Notes: generated from the letters alone by a model not told the origin. A stretch of DNA of 64,000 nucleotides from DATMER01 sp035556715 (GCA_035556715.1 DATMER010000117.1:3800-67799), one strand, 5' to 3'; numbered from the stretch's first letter, positions 8,446 to 17,925 are shown. Translations and numbers: made by a program.

Positions 8446-9552
8446 ATGAGCAGGATGTTCGCTGAGCGAAGCCGTTGGTTCTCGCCGCTTCTGGTCCTGA
8501 TAACGGTCCTGGCGCTGGTTGGCCTGGCTGCTCCCGCGCAGGCGCAGCCCTTCGGGGCGTGGCTGACCCTGACCGGACAACCGACTCACGGCTATGTCCG
8601 TGTCCCCCATGCCGCGGCGCTGAATCCGGCGGGCGCCTTCACGTTCGAGGCCTGGGTTTCCATCACCAACTCCGCCGCCAGCGAGGACTGCCGCACCATC
8701 GCCGGCAAGAACTACCTCCAGGCCTGGTGGATCGGCCTCTGCACGGTGGGCGGCAGACCGACGCTGCGGTCCTACCTCAAGGGGGGCTCCTCGGCCAGGA
8801 ACGGCGGCGAGATCGAGCCCGGCCGCTGGACGCACATCGCGGTCGTCTCCAACGGCACCCAACGCGCCCACTACATCAACGGCGAGCTCGCGGCCGTCTT
8901 CGCCGAGCCCGCCGGACCTCTGGGGTCCAGCGCCAGCGAGCTGCGGATCGGCAGCGACGTGAGCTGGCAGTTCACGCCCTCCGGCTCCATCGACGAGGTG
9001 CGCCTCTGGAACGTGGCCCGCACGGTGGGGGAGATCCGGGCCAACATGCAAGACCCGATCACCGCTCCGCAAGGCGGCCTGATCGCCGTCTGGGGCTTCG
9101 ACGGCAACGCTCAGGACGTGGTGGGGTCGCACGACGGCTCGACCCAGGGCGCCGGCGTCGGCTTCCTGACCTTCCCCGTGGCCCTGAGCTGCGGCGCGAC
9201 CACCGCCACCCACCACTGCCTGCTTGACCGCTTCTCGGTCAGCGCCCGCTGGCGGACCAACCCCCTGCCCGGCACGCTCACCGACGGCCAGGCCCAGGTG
9301 GCCGGCTGCGCCAACGCCGGCTCCGGCCTGTTCCAGTTCTTCAGCCCGAACAACTGGGAGATCATGGTCAAGGCGCTCGACGGCTGCGGGCTCAACGACC
9401 GCTTCTGGATCTTCTCGGCGGCGACCACCAACGTGTTCTACCGCATGGAGGTCTTCGACGTGCGGGCGGGTGTGCAGAAGATCTACTTCAACTACCCGGG
9501 ACCGCCGGCGCCGGCCGTGACCGACGTCAACGCGTTCGCGACCTGCCCGTAA
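8446..9552 (+). CDS. Secreted LamG/concanavalin-like domain protein with AFATCP C-terminal domain
   Basis: This 368-residue protein has a strong SD (AGGAGGAGG, 8430-8438) and a signal peptide (about 1-34, ending in APAQAQ). Residues 40-235 are a LamG-type jelly roll: FTFEAWVSI, GRWTHIAVVSNGTQ, YINGELAA, GSIDEVRLWNVARTVGEI. Residues 258-368 form a separate C-terminal domain (CLLDRFSV..., FWIFSAATTNV, ending in DVNAFATCP) that is repeated at the end of the haloperoxidase-like protein at 39087. The role is probably extracellular binding; no catalytic site is visible. Confidence 0.85.
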   Translation: MSRMFAERSRWFSPLLVLITVLALVGLAAPAQAQPFGAWLTLTGQPTHGYVRVPHAAALNPAGAFTFEAWVSITNSAASEDCRTIAGKNYLQAWWIGLCTVGGRPTLRSYLKGGSSARNGGEIEPGRWTHIAVVSNGTQRAHYINGELAAVFAEPAGPLGSSASELRIGSDVSWQFTPSGSIDEVRLWNVARTVGEIRANMQDPITAPQGGLIAVWGFDGNAQDVVGSHDGSTQGAGVGFLTFPVALSCGATTATHHCLLDRFSVSARWRTNPLPGTLTDGQAQVAGCANAGSGLFQFFSPNNWEIMVKALDGCGLNDRFWIFSAATTNVFYRMEVFDVRAGVQKIYFNYPGPPAPAVTDVNAFATCP

Positions 9553-9565
9553 GGGTTTGATCCCG

Positions 9566-9611
9566 ACTCCCCTCTCCCCGACCCTCTCCCCCGTACCGGG
9601 GGAGAGGGGGT
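9566..9611. repeat. GC-rich inverted repeat in the gap before the Agl23-like gene
   Basis: The stretch contains CCCCTCTCCCC, then CCCTCTCCCCC-GTAC-CGGGGGAGAGGG, a hairpin with an extra upstream half-arm. It is the same family as 2532-2698 and opposite in orientation to the copy inside the next gene (10229-10275). It lies just after the LamG stop and may act as its terminator. Confidence 0.75.
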
Positions 9612-9616
9612 CCTTC

Positions 9617-9622
9617 TATACT
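9617..9622 (+). promoter_or_regulatory. -10-like TATACT, near-leaderless promoter
   Basis: TATACT ends 9 nt before ATG 9632. No Shine-Dalgarno sequence is present (CTCTCTCCCGC precedes the ATG), as expected for a leaderless or near-leaderless transcript. Confidence 0.4.
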
Positions 9623-9631
9623 CTCTCCCGC

Positions 9632-11131
9632 ATGCCCGAGCCTTTCGAGGACCGCCTGACGTCCCCGCGCTGGTGGCCGTTCTGGATCGCCTTTGCCGCG
9701 GCCCTGGCCCTGCGCCTGCTCTGGCTGGACGTCCGGCCCCTCCATCACGACGAGGGGGTGAACGGCTGGTTTCTCTACCGGCTGCTGGACGGCTACCGCT
9801 GGGAGTATGACCCCGAGAAGTTCCACGGTCCCTTCCTCTACTTCTTCGGCGCGCCGTTCGCGCTGCTGCTCGGGATGACCGAGATCGCCCTTCGCCTGCC
9901 CGTGGCGCTCGCCTCGTCCGCGATGGTCCCGCTGCTCCTCCCGCTGCGCCGCCGGCTCGGAAGGACCGGTGTGACCGCGGCGGCCTGGGTGCTGGCGGTC
10001 TCGCCCTCGCTGGTCTCCTACGGCCGCGACCTGATCCACGAGACCTACCTGGTCGCGCTCACCCTGGCCCTGATCGCCGCGGCCGTCCGCTGGCTGGAGG
10101 AGGGGAGTCGCAGGGACCTGATCCTCGCCGCGCTCGCCCTAAGCCTCCTCTTCACGGTGAAGGAGACGGCTGCCCTGACAATCGTCTCTCTCCTCCTGGG
10201 AGCCCTGGCAGTCTGGCTCGCCGCCGGCCGTCCCCCTCTCCCGCGAGCGGGAGAGGGCAGGGGAGAGGGCTCTTCGCGGACCTGGGGCCTCCTGGCCCTC
10301 ACCCTGATCCTGCCCTACGTCCTCCTCTACACCTCCTTCTTCACGAACCCCCCCGGACTCGTGGACTCCTTCCGCGCCTATCTGCCCTGGGCGGAAAAGG
10401 GTTTCGAGGGCACGGGTCACGAGAAGCCGTGGCCCTACTTCTTCCGCCTACTCGGACAGTTCGAGCCGCTGGCCCTGGCGGGAGGCGTGCTCGGGAGCGC
10501 CGTGGCCTTCTGGCGCCGGGATCTCTTCGGCGTCTTCGTCTCCGTGGCCTGGATGGCGCAGCTCGCCGCCTACTCCGCGATCCCCTACAAGACGCCCTGG
10601 CTGGGGATGAACATGGTCCTGCTGCTGGCGCTCTCGACGGGGGTGCTCTTCGGAGAGATCGGGAGGCGCCGGTTTCCCGGAGCGTTCCGCGCCGCCGTGA
10701 CCGTGGCCGGTCTCCTGGCGGTGACCTGGAGCGCGTCGAGGGCGGTGGAGGTCTCCTTCCTGCGCTACGACGACGAGAGCCTGGGCCTCGTCTACGTCCA
10801 GACTCACCGCGACCTGCGCGGCCTGATGACCCTGATCGACGAAGCCGCCGTCCGCTCGCCGCAGGGCAAGGGGCTCGCCATCCGCTTCTATACGGGCAAC
10901 CGCTGGCCCCTCCCCTGGTACCTCCGGGACTACACCGGCGTCCTCTACACCAGGGAAGTCCCCATGGACCCCGCGGGCGACGTGCTGATCTGCGACTCCG
11001 GGCAGGAGCAGACCCTCCGGCAGCGCCTGAAGGGGAAGTACGTTCGCCGGAAGTACACCCTGCGGCACAAGGTGGAGCTGGTGGTGTATGTCAGGCCCTC
11101 CCTCCTGCCCCCGGAATCCTCTGTGAGATAA
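9632..11131 (+). CDS. Agl23/TIGR03663-like polytopic glycosyltransferase-family protein
   Basis: This protein of about 499 residues starts at ATG 9632, since the frame further upstream is repeat sequence. It has about 10-12 hydrophobic segments and, near the N-terminus, RPLHHDEGVNGWFLYRLLDG and YDPEKFHGPFLYF, the hallmark of the TIGR03663 flippase-associated family related to PMT/GT39 glycosyltransferases (an acidic site after TM1). A large soluble C-terminal tail follows. The function is probably polyprenyl-phosphate-sugar transfer to an exported acceptor; this is inferred from the family only. The encoded segment RPPLPRAGEGRGEGSS is a GC-rich repeat inserted in frame in a loop between two membrane segments. 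Confidence 0.8.
   Translation: MPEPFEDRLTSPRWWPFWIAFAAALALRLLWLDVRPLHHDEGVNGWFLYRLLDGYRWEYDPEKFHGPFLYFFGAPFALLLGMTEIALRLPVALASSAMVPLLLPLRRRLGRTGVTAAAWVLAVSPSLVSYGRDLIHETYLVALTLALIAAAVRWLEEGSRRDLILAALALSLLFTVKETAALTIVSLLLGALAVWLAAGRPPLPRAGEGRGEGSSRTWGLLALTLILPYVLLYTSFFTNPPGLVDSFRAYLPWAEKGFEGTGHEKPWPYFFRLLGQFEPLALAGGVLGSAVAFWRRDLFGVFVSVAWMAQLAAYSAIPYKTPWLGMNMVLLLALSTGVLFGEIGRRRFPGAFRAAVTVAGLLAVTWSASRAVEVSFLRYDDESLGLVYVQTHRDLRGLMTLIDEAAVRSPQGKGLAIRFYTGNRWPLPWYLRDYTGVLYTREVPMDPAGDVLICDSGQEQTLRQRLKGKYVRRKYTLRHKVELVVYVRPSLLPPESSVR
10229..10275. repeat. GC-rich repeat inserted in frame within a membrane-protein gene
   Basis: CCCCTCTCCCGCGAGCGGGA, then GAGGG-CA-GGGGAGAGGG, is the reverse-orientation counterpart of the copy at 9566-9611, only about 620 bp away. 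It is translated as PPLPRAGEGRGEG and keeps the frame open. It falls in an inter-helix loop, where an insertion would be tolerated. Confidence 0.75.
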
Positions 11132-11132
11132 T
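11124..11132 (+). promoter_or_regulatory. Extended -10 promoter TGA-GATAAT
   Basis: TGAGATAAT ends 33 nt before ATG 11166, which has its own SD (ATAGGAGAGGG, 11152-11162). It fits the TGN-TANAAT pattern seen before other genes in the window. Confidence 0.45.
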
Positions 11133-11165
11133 CACTCCAGCGATTGGCGAAATAGGAGAGGGTCT

Positions 11166-14100
11166 ATGTCAGGACGGCGATCCAGGTCGTGCCTCCGGTT
11201 CTGCGTCTCCGCGGTTTCCGCAGTCTCTGCGGTACTGCTGGCCGCTTCCGTGCAGGCCGACGTCGTCCGTCCTCTTCCCTATGACCTGATCTACGTCCGC
11301 GCTCCGTACTTCGGTGCGGCGGCTGCGAACAGCGCCTGGCCCGACACGGTCCGGCCGCTGACTCCGGACCCGGGCGCGCAGCTCGTCCTCTTCAAGAAGG
11401 ACGGCAGCCGCGAGGTGCTCTTCCCGCTGGACAGGTACCGCGGCCAGATCGATACCCCCGCGGGCAAGCCGCTGGCGTCGGGATCGGTTTCGGACCCCAA
11501 CGTCTCCTTCGACGGCCGGTGGGTGCTCTTCACCTGGTACCACGACCTCACGAACGTCAACCCGCAGCGCGGCGACTGGCCCGGCCCGTACCTCTCGCGC
11601 GCGGGCTCCGACCTCTACAAGCTCGATCTTCAGACCCGCGGGCTGGTCCGCCTGACCACCCAGGAGCTGACCCCCAACACCGGCAACGGCGCGCGGTTCG
11701 CGCCCAACGACGCGAACGGCAACCATCCCCGGATCGGCGTGTTCAACACCGGCGGCACCTGGGCTCCGGACGGGCGCATCGTCTTCACCTCGAACCGCAA
11801 CAACTTCCTGCCCCCGAAGGCGATGAACAGCGGCCAGCGGGTGCTCCAGCTCTTCGCCATGCGCGATATGCGCGACGGTGGCCGCGACCCGGAGCTGATC
11901 GGCCACCTGAACCTCGCCATGGCGCTCCACCCCCAGGTGCTGCTCGACGGCCGCGTCGCCTTTTCGAGCTGGGAGGAGCACGGCGTCCGCGACAGCCGCC
12001 AGTTCCCCCTCTGGGTCATCGGCCCGGACGGCCGCGGGTGGATGGGCCTCTCCGGCTTCTCCGAGCCCGCGCTCGTCCACCACTTCATGACCCAGATGCC
12101 GGGGGGCGACATCGTGGTCACCCGCTACTACAACCTGAACAACAACGGCTTCGGCGACCTGGTCCGCTACCCGCTCGATCCGGCGGGACCCGACTTCGGC
12201 AGCTCGGACCCCGATCCCGATGACCTCGACGCTGCCATCCCTTTCCAGCGCGCCGGCCAGGTCCGCCTCACCCCGTTCACGACCCCCGACGACTTCCCGG
12301 CCCCCTGCCCGGGGTGGGAGTCCAACCCCTACTCGTCGTCAGGCAGCGAGGGGCCGGCTCCCTGCGCGGGAGAACAGCGCCGCGGCAAGCTCACCCATCC
12401 CGCGGCCGCGCCCAGCGCGGTGGGCGATCCGGGGAAGGCCGACCTGCTCGCGGTCTACGCCCCGGGACCGGCCAACCACAACGGGATCTACGTGGGGTTG
12501 GGCACGGCCCTGCCCTGGTACCACGGCGAGATCGTCCTGCTCCCGGACGCCGAGCCGGTGCCGGTGCCGCCCGCGGGCCAGCCCGGCCGGCCGCCGCAGC
12601 TCGTCACGGTGCTCGCCGAGGACGGCTACAACCTCCAGTGGCCGCGGCCGGTGGTCTCGTGGAAACAGCTCTACGGCGTGGACGGTCCCGCCTCCTGGCC
12701 CGATCTCACCGACGCGCAGGTCCGGGAGGAGCGGCTCACCCCGGGCGAGCCGTTCGGCCTGATCGGCAGCTCGTCGCTCCTCTGGCGCGACACGGAGCCC
12801 GCGCTTGGCAGGTTCTGGGAGGACCGCGACCCCTTCAACACCGGCGACGAGGCTCCCAACCGCTGGATCCGCCAGGGAGGGGACGCGGGGATCTACGGCG
12901 ACGACGAGGTCTGGGCCGTGCGCGTCCTGCTGCAGGTGCCGGCCACCGATCGGAGCTATCCGGACAACGGCCGCAAGTTCGCGGTGGTCGGCGGAGAGCG
13001 GATGCGGATCCTTGGCGAGGTCCCGGTGCGCAAGCCGGGCGCGCCGCGCCTGCTCCGGCCCGACGGCAGCCAGGAGGACGACACCAGCTTCCTCGTCCGC
13101 GTTCCGGCCGACGTCTCGGTCACCTTCCAGACGCTCGACCGCCGGGGCATGGTGCTGAACATGGCCCAGACCTGGCACCAGCTCCGGCCGGGAGAGGCGC
13201 GCTACGATTGCGGCGGCTGCCACGCCCACAGCAAGGAGCCGCTCGACTTCGAGCGTTCTGCCGCAGCTCGGCCCGAGTACGCCATCCCCGACCTCGCCCG
13301 CTCCACGCCGCTCCTGACCTACGACTCGGGCCAGCCCGGGGTGCGGACGGTCGCCTCCCACGCCGTGGCGGTCGAGTGGTTCCGCGACGTCGAGCCCATC
13401 CTGGAGTCCCGCTGCGCCTCCTGCCATGCCGGCAATGGCGGCGCGAGCCCGGCCGGCGGCCTGCCGCTCGCCCGCTCGGCGCCCAGGGTGACCCGCGACG
13501 GAGTGAGCTGGCCCGGCGCCTACTTCCGCCTGGCGCTCGACGCCGGGGCCGAGCTGTCGCCCGCGCCGCCGAACGGGGAGGCCCGCTGGTACCTGCCGCA
13601 GCTCACCCGCTGGATGCGCGCCTTCCAGTCGCGCCAGAGCCTGCTGATGTGGAAGGTCTGGGGTGAGCGCCTCGACGGCCGAGCCAACGGCGACCGGACG
13701 GACGATCTCGACTTCGTCCCCTCGTCCGCTCACCCCGTCCCCGCCATGACCGCGGAGGAGAAGCTGACCCTGGCGCGCTGGATCGACCTCGGCGCGCCCA
13801 TCGACCTCGGCGCCCTCGGTGGGCCCTGGGGTTTCCTGGAGGACGACGTGAGACCGACACTGGTGGTCCGCCCGTCGGCGGAGCAGGCGCGGGCGGCGGG
13901 CGGGATCGACGCCCTGGAGCTCTCGGCCTTCGACGTGGAGAGCGGCGTGGTCCCAGGGAGCCTCACCGTCACGAGCAACCGCGCGCTGGGGTCCTTCGCC
14001 CCGGGAGCGAACCTCGCGGCCGGACGGCCGATCGACCCGAAGGGCTCCATCCTCCGCCTGCTCCTGCCGCGGCGGGTGAGCCTGACGGAAGGCGCGGTGC

Positions 14101-14891
14101 TCACGGTGACCGTGCGCGATGCCGCCGGTCACACCACCCGGGTGGTCCGGACCTATGGCGGCGGGACCGGAGGGGCGCCCGGAGTAGCGCTTTTCGACGC
14201 GGCAGGCTCCACATTTTCGGTCAAGGCCGGTCTGACAGCCGCCGCGCCCGAGAGCTCCTTTGCCTTCGGAAGACCCGGAGCCCGTCCAATCGCGGGGGAC
14301 TGGGATGGAAACGGCCGGTGGGGGATCGGCCTCTACAACCCTGTGACGGGTGTGTTCGAGCTGAAGAACGGGCTTGGGGGCGGTACCCCTGACCTCTCCT
14401 TCCGCTTCGGCCCGATCGGCAAGAGGCTCCCCCTGGCCGGGGACTGGAACGGCGACGGCCGGACCGGGATCGGGCTCTACAACCCGGCGAACCGGGGCTT
14501 CCAGCTCCGCAACGACCTGAACCGGGGACCGGCCGATCAAGCCTTTACGCTTGCCTGGGCGAAATCGGCTTGGCTGCCGGTCGCGGGCGACTGGGACGGC
14601 GACGGCCGGGACGGCGTCGGCTTCTACGACCCCTCGACCTCGACCTTCTATCTCAAGAACGTCCCGTCGGGCGGCAACCCCGATCTCACCTTCCGCTTCG
14701 GAACGGCCAAGGCTGGCTGGCTGCCGGTGGTGGGGGACTGGGACGGCGACGGCCGGGACGGTGTCGGCCTCTACGACCGGACGGCCGGGACGTTCCGCCT
14801 CCGCAACACCCTGGGGCAGGGTCCGGCCGAGGTGACCCTGCGCTTCGGGCCGCTGGGCGCGGTTCGGCTGCCGCTGGCGGGAAGCTGGTAG
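11166..14891 (+). CDS. Exported di-haem c-type cytochrome, hydrazine-synthase-alpha-like, with VCBS-like repeats
   Basis: This 1241-residue protein has a signal peptide (about 1-31). The N-terminal two thirds resemble the TolB-like beta-propeller of proteins carrying an HZS-alpha domain (GSDLYKLDL, FTSNRNN, WAPDGRIVF). Two haem-binding CXXCH motifs follow: CGGCH (about residue 684) and CASCH (about 757). The last 230 residues contain four or five repeats of the form GDWDGDGRDGVGLYDP...TFRFG, similar to FG-GAP/VCBS calcium-binding blades. It is probably periplasmic or surface-located and redox-active. HZS-alpha similarity does not imply anammox: the partner subunits are absent, and this domain also occurs in other bacteria. 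Confidence 0.78.
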   Translation: MSGRRSRSCLRFCVSAVSAVSAVLLAASVQADVVRPLPYDLIYVRAPYFGAAAANSAWPDTVRPLTPDPGAQLVLFKKDGSREVLFPLDRYRGQIDTPAGKPLASGSVSDPNVSFDGRWVLFTWYHDLTNVNPQRGDWPGPYLSRAGSDLYKLDLQTRGLVRLTTQELTPNTGNGARFAPNDANGNHPRIGVFNTGGTWAPDGRIVFTSNRNNFLPPKAMNSGQRVLQLFAMRDMRDGGRDPELIGHLNLAMALHPQVLLDGRVAFSSWEEHGVRDSRQFPLWVIGPDGRGWMGLSGFSEPALVHHFMTQMPGGDIVVTRYYNLNNNGFGDLVRYPLDPAGPDFGSSDPDPDDLDAAIPFQRAGQVRLTPFTTPDDFPAPCPGWESNPYSSSGSEGPAPCAGEQRRGKLTHPAAAPSAVGDPGKADLLAVYAPGPANHNGIYVGLGTALPWYHGEIVLLPDAEPVPVPPAGQPGRPPQLVTVLAEDGYNLQWPRPVVSWKQLYGVDGPASWPDLTDAQVREERLTPGEPFGLIGSSSLLWRDTEPALGRFWEDRDPFNTGDEAPNRWIRQGGDAGIYGDDEVWAVRVLLQVPATDRSYPDNGRKFAVVGGERMRILGEVPVRKPGAPRLLRPDGSQEDDTSFLVRVPADVSVTFQTLDRRGMVLNMAQTWHQLRPGEARYDCGGCHAHSKEPLDFERSAAARPEYAIPDLARSTPLLTYDSGQPGVRTVASHAVAVEWFRDVEPILESRCASCHAGNGGASPAGGLPLARSAPRVTRDGVSWPGAYFRLALDAGAELSPAPPNGEARWYLPQLTRWMRAFQSRQSLLMWKVWGERLDGRANGDRTDDLDFVPSSAHPVPAMTAEEKLTLARWIDLGAPIDLGALGGPWGFLEDDVRPTLVVRPSAEQARAAGGIDALELSAFDVESGVVPGSLTVTSNRALGSFAPGANLAAGRPIDPKGSILRLLLPRRVSLTEGAVLTVTVRDAAGHTTRVVRTYGGGTGGAPGVALFDAAGSTFSVKAGLTAAAPESSFAFGRPGARPIAGDWDGNGRWGIGLYNPVTGVFELKNGLGGGTPDLSFRFGPIGKRLPLAGDWNGDGRTGIGLYNPANRGFQLRNDLNRGPADQAFTLAWAKSAWLPVAGDWDGDGRDGVGFYDPSTSTFYLKNVPSGGNPDLTFRFGTAKAGWLPVVGDWDGDGRDGVGLYDRTAGTFRLRNTLGQGPAEVTLRFGPLGAVRLPLAGSW

Positions 14892-14910
14892 CCTGTAGGA
14901 GGGAGGCTCC

Positions 14911-17900
14911 GTGATCAATAAACAGAATCCGGTCGGGGAGGAGAGCGCGAAGGATTTCTCGGAATCCTACGTCCCGTTCGAGGAGTTCGAGGAAGCCCCG
15001 GCGAACCAGATCGTTCAGCCGGATGCGATCATCGAGGAGGCGGTGGGAGCTTCGCCGGGAATCGTGTTTTCACCGTTCCGGCAGTTTCTGGCCCGGATCG
15101 GCGGAGCATCGGTGTACGTCTCGACGGGCGATGGCCGGCCTCTGGACCTCCCGTTCGACGCCCTGGTGATCCCCGCCGACGCCCAGGCGGCGCTCACCGG
15201 CAGCTTTGCGCTCCATGCCGAGGAGGTTCTTGCCGACGACTGGACCTTTTTCAAGGTGGGCGTTCATTCCTCGCTCTCCTCGCTCGGTGGCTCCCTGAAG
15301 CCGGACCACCCGGTCTTCGTTCCGATCCTGAGCCGTCCGTTCACGCTGATCGCCGCTACCGGCTGGGTGAAGGCCTCCGAGCGCGCCACGCTGGACGGGG
15401 CCGCGCAGGCGGTCCGGGCGGTGATCGCGGGCTGCCGGGTCCGCCGGCTGAGCCGCGTTGCGATTCCGCTGCTCGGGGCGCGGGGAGGAGGGCTCCCGCC
15501 GGTCCAGGTGGTGAGGGCCATGCTCGCCGAGGCCCGGAGCGCCCTTCCGGCCGCATCCGGAATCCGGGAGCTCACCATCATCGCCCAGGAAGAGGAGGCT
15601 TACGAGAAGGCCATCTCCCTCTTCACCCGCATCCCGCAGCGCTTCGCCAACGATCTGCCCGGAGGCGAGGACCTGCTGGACGTCGCCGGCGAGGTCCAGG
15701 CCCTGACCGACATCCTGCTCCTGCGCGACCTGCAGCCGCCGCTGGCGGTCGGCATCCTGGGCGGCTGGGGGACGGGCAAGTCGTTCGTCATGGACCTGAT
15801 GCGCCGGCACATCCAGCACGTGCGGGGCCTGCCTCCCGGCGGGTGGGAGGCCAAGGGCGCGGGGCTCTACGTGGGCCACGTCTATCCGGTCACCTTCGAC
15901 GCCTGGACCTACGCCAAGTCGAACCTGTGGGCCAGCCTGATGCAGACCATCTTCTTCGAGCTGAGCCGGCAGGTCCACCTGGAGCAGCGGATCCGCGACC
16001 GCTTCCAACCCGATCCGGATCTCGAAGGGCGGCTGTGGCGGCTCCTCCACGCCGCGAGCGACCGGGACCGCGAGGCTCTCCTCGACCTGGAAGGGCTGGA
16101 GGGATACCTGGAAGAGCTCTCCTCGCCGGAGGCGCAGCTCGACGCCGAGGGTGGCAGGGTCCTGTGGGAGGTGGTGGCCAAGCTGAAAGTGGGACAGCAG
16201 AGCGTCCTCGCGCAGAAGCAGGAGGAGCTGGCGAGCATCACGGCCAGCATCGAGGAGCAGAAGGCCAGCCTGGAGGAGGAAGTCGACAAGGCGCTCCGGG
16301 ACAAGACCTACGAGCTGGCCTGGAGCAACGTGTCGGCGGGCCTCAAACGGATCGTGACCGAGGCGCTCTCGGCGACGCAGGGCGGGGAGGCGGTCGCCCG
16401 CGACGGCAGGGCAGCGCGGGACTTCCTGAGCCAGGTCGGCAGCGACGCGGCGGCCGTGCCGATGAGCCTCAAGGCCTTCTGGATACGGGTAAAGGCCAAC
16501 CCCGTGGTCTCGGCGTCGACCGTGCTCGTCTTCCTGGTGCTGCTCGGGGCCGGCCTCCTGCTCGACGAGCAGCTCCCCAGGGCCGTGGCCTTCCTGGGCT
16601 CCGTCCTGACCCCGCTGGCCGCGGCCGTGCAGACGGCGAAGTCCTGGAGGGCGCAGGTGGCAGCCGCCTGGAGCGGGCTGGAAAGAGAGGTGCGGGCCGC
16701 GGAGTCCAGTGTCGAGAACGAGCGCGCGGCGATCCTCCAGAGGAAGCTCGAGGAATCGCCGGCCGCCGGGCAGCTCCGGGAGCTGGAGGAGGGCCGCCGC
16801 CGGCTCGAATCGGAGATCGGGCGGCTGCGCCAGCAGATCGGCTTCACTGCCGACTACGTTTCGGTCGCGGACCTGGTTCAGGCCCGGCTCGGCAAGGCCG
16901 AGTACGAGGGCGAGCTCGGCCTGCTCCACCGCGTGCAGCGCGACCTCGACGAGCTGAGCCAGGCCCTCTGCCTGCCGCCCGAGCACCCTCTCCACAGCCG
17001 TCTGCCGGAGCAGTTCCCGCGCGGCCCGGCGCGCATCGTCCTCTTCGTCGACGACCTGGACCGCTGCCCGCCGGAGCGGGTCGTCGAAGTCCTGGAGGCA
17101 GTGCAGCTCCTGGTCAAGACGCCTCTCTTCGTGGTCGTGCTGGCCATGGACGTCCGCTACGTCACGCGCGCCCTCGAAAAGGTTTACAAGGACATCCTGC
17201 TGCGGCACGGCAATCCCTGCGGGCTCGACTACATCGAGAAGATCGTGCAGATCCCCTACTCGGTCCGGCCGATCGACTCCTCTTCGGTGGAGCGCTTCCT
17301 GCGTGGCCAGATGGAGGTCCAGGCCGCGCAGGAGGCGGCCCCGGAGCCCCCGGCGTCCGGGTCTTCGGACTCCCAGGCCGGGCCGTCGTCAGCCTCCGGC
17401 AGGGTGGAGGAGCCGGCGCCGATCACGCCCGAGGTGGTCGCCTTCACCGTGGACGAGCTGGAGTGGGTCAAGCGCTGCTGCCAGAGGCTTCCCCTGTCGC
17501 CGCGCGCGGTCAAGAGGGTGGTCAACGCCCTGAAGCTGCTCAAGATCGTCTGGTTCCGGCCGAACCGGCACCAGCAGCCGGAGCCCGGGGTCCAGGAGGC
17601 CTTTGTCGTGCTTCTGGCGCTCTCGGCCGCCTACCCGAACGGGATGCGGAGCCTGTTCGAGGAGCTGTCCCGGCGTGCCAAGGAGGAATGGGGGGTGGGG
17701 ATCGCGGCCACGCTCGGACAGCTCGCGCCCCGGCTCGGGGACCTGTGCTCCGCCGAGGAAGCCGCCGGCCTCGAGAAGAACCTGGAATTGATCCCCGCCG
17801 CGGCCACGGTCGACCCCGACCTGTGGGCGACGCTGGAGCTGGTGCGCTCGCTCAGCTTCGTGGCCGAGATCGGGTACGACCCGGCCGACGAGCGGGCATG

Positions 17901-17925
17901 GGCGGCGGACCCCAATCGGGGGTGA
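14911..17925 (+). CDS. KAP-family P-loop NTPase with macro-like N-terminal domain
   Basis: This 1004-residue protein has a GTG start behind the SD AGGAGGGAGG. Walker A is GGWGTGKS (284-291) and Walker B is IVLFVDDLDRCPP (about 708-720), the signature of KAP NTPases. A hydrophobic pair (about 530-575, starting VSASTVLVFLVLLGAG) and coiled-coil segments (about 430-460 and 595-640) interrupt the ATPase domain, as is usual for membrane-associated KAP proteins. Residues 65-230 (FDALVIPADAQA, AIPLLGARGGGL, LTIIAQEEE) resemble a macro domain, which would bind ADP-ribose derivatives; this is an inference. KAP proteins include the phage-exclusion protein PifA, so a defence role is possible. Confidence 0.82.
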   Translation: MINKQNPVGEESAKDFSESYVPFEEFEEAPANQIVQPDAIIEEAVGASPGIVFSPFRQFLARIGGASVYVSTGDGRPLDLPFDALVIPADAQAALTGSFALHAEEVLADDWTFFKVGVHSSLSSLGGSLKPDHPVFVPILSRPFTLIAATGWVKASERATLDGAAQAVRAVIAGCRVRRLSRVAIPLLGARGGGLPPVQVVRAMLAEARSALPAASGIRELTIIAQEEEAYEKAISLFTRIPQRFANDLPGGEDLLDVAGEVQALTDILLLRDLQPPLAVGILGGWGTGKSFVMDLMRRHIQHVRGLPPGGWEAKGAGLYVGHVYPVTFDAWTYAKSNLWASLMQTIFFELSRQVHLEQRIRDRFQPDPDLEGRLWRLLHAASDRDREALLDLEGLEGYLEELSSPEAQLDAEGGRVLWEVVAKLKVGQQSVLAQKQEELASITASIEEQKASLEEEVDKALRDKTYELAWSNVSAGLKRIVTEALSATQGGEAVARDGRAARDFLSQVGSDAAAVPMSLKAFWIRVKANPVVSASTVLVFLVLLGAGLLLDEQLPRAVAFLGSVLTPLAAAVQTAKSWRAQVAAAWSGLEREVRAAESSVENERAAILQRKLEESPAAGQLRELEEGRRRLESEIGRLRQQIGFTADYVSVADLVQARLGKAEYEGELGLLHRVQRDLDELSQALCLPPEHPLHSRLPEQFPRGPARIVLFVDDLDRCPPERVVEVLEAVQLLVKTPLFVVVLAMDVRYVTRALEKVYKDILLRHGNPCGLDYIEKIVQIPYSVRPIDSSSVERFLRGQMEVQAAQEAAPEPPASGSSDSQAGPSSASGRVEEPAPITPEVVAFTVDELEWVKRCCQRLPLSPRAVKRVVNALKLLKIVWFRPNRHQQPEPGVQEAFVVLLALSAAYPNGMRSLFEELSRRAKEEWGVGIAATLGQLAPRLGDLCSAEEAAGLEKNLELIPAAATVDPDLWATLELVRSLSFVAEIGYDPADERAWAADPNRG

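Noticed and set aside
11166..14891. Anammox hydrazine synthase
   Set aside because: Only alpha-like domain similarity; beta and gamma subunits are absent, and other domains (VCBS-like repeats) are foreign to that enzyme.
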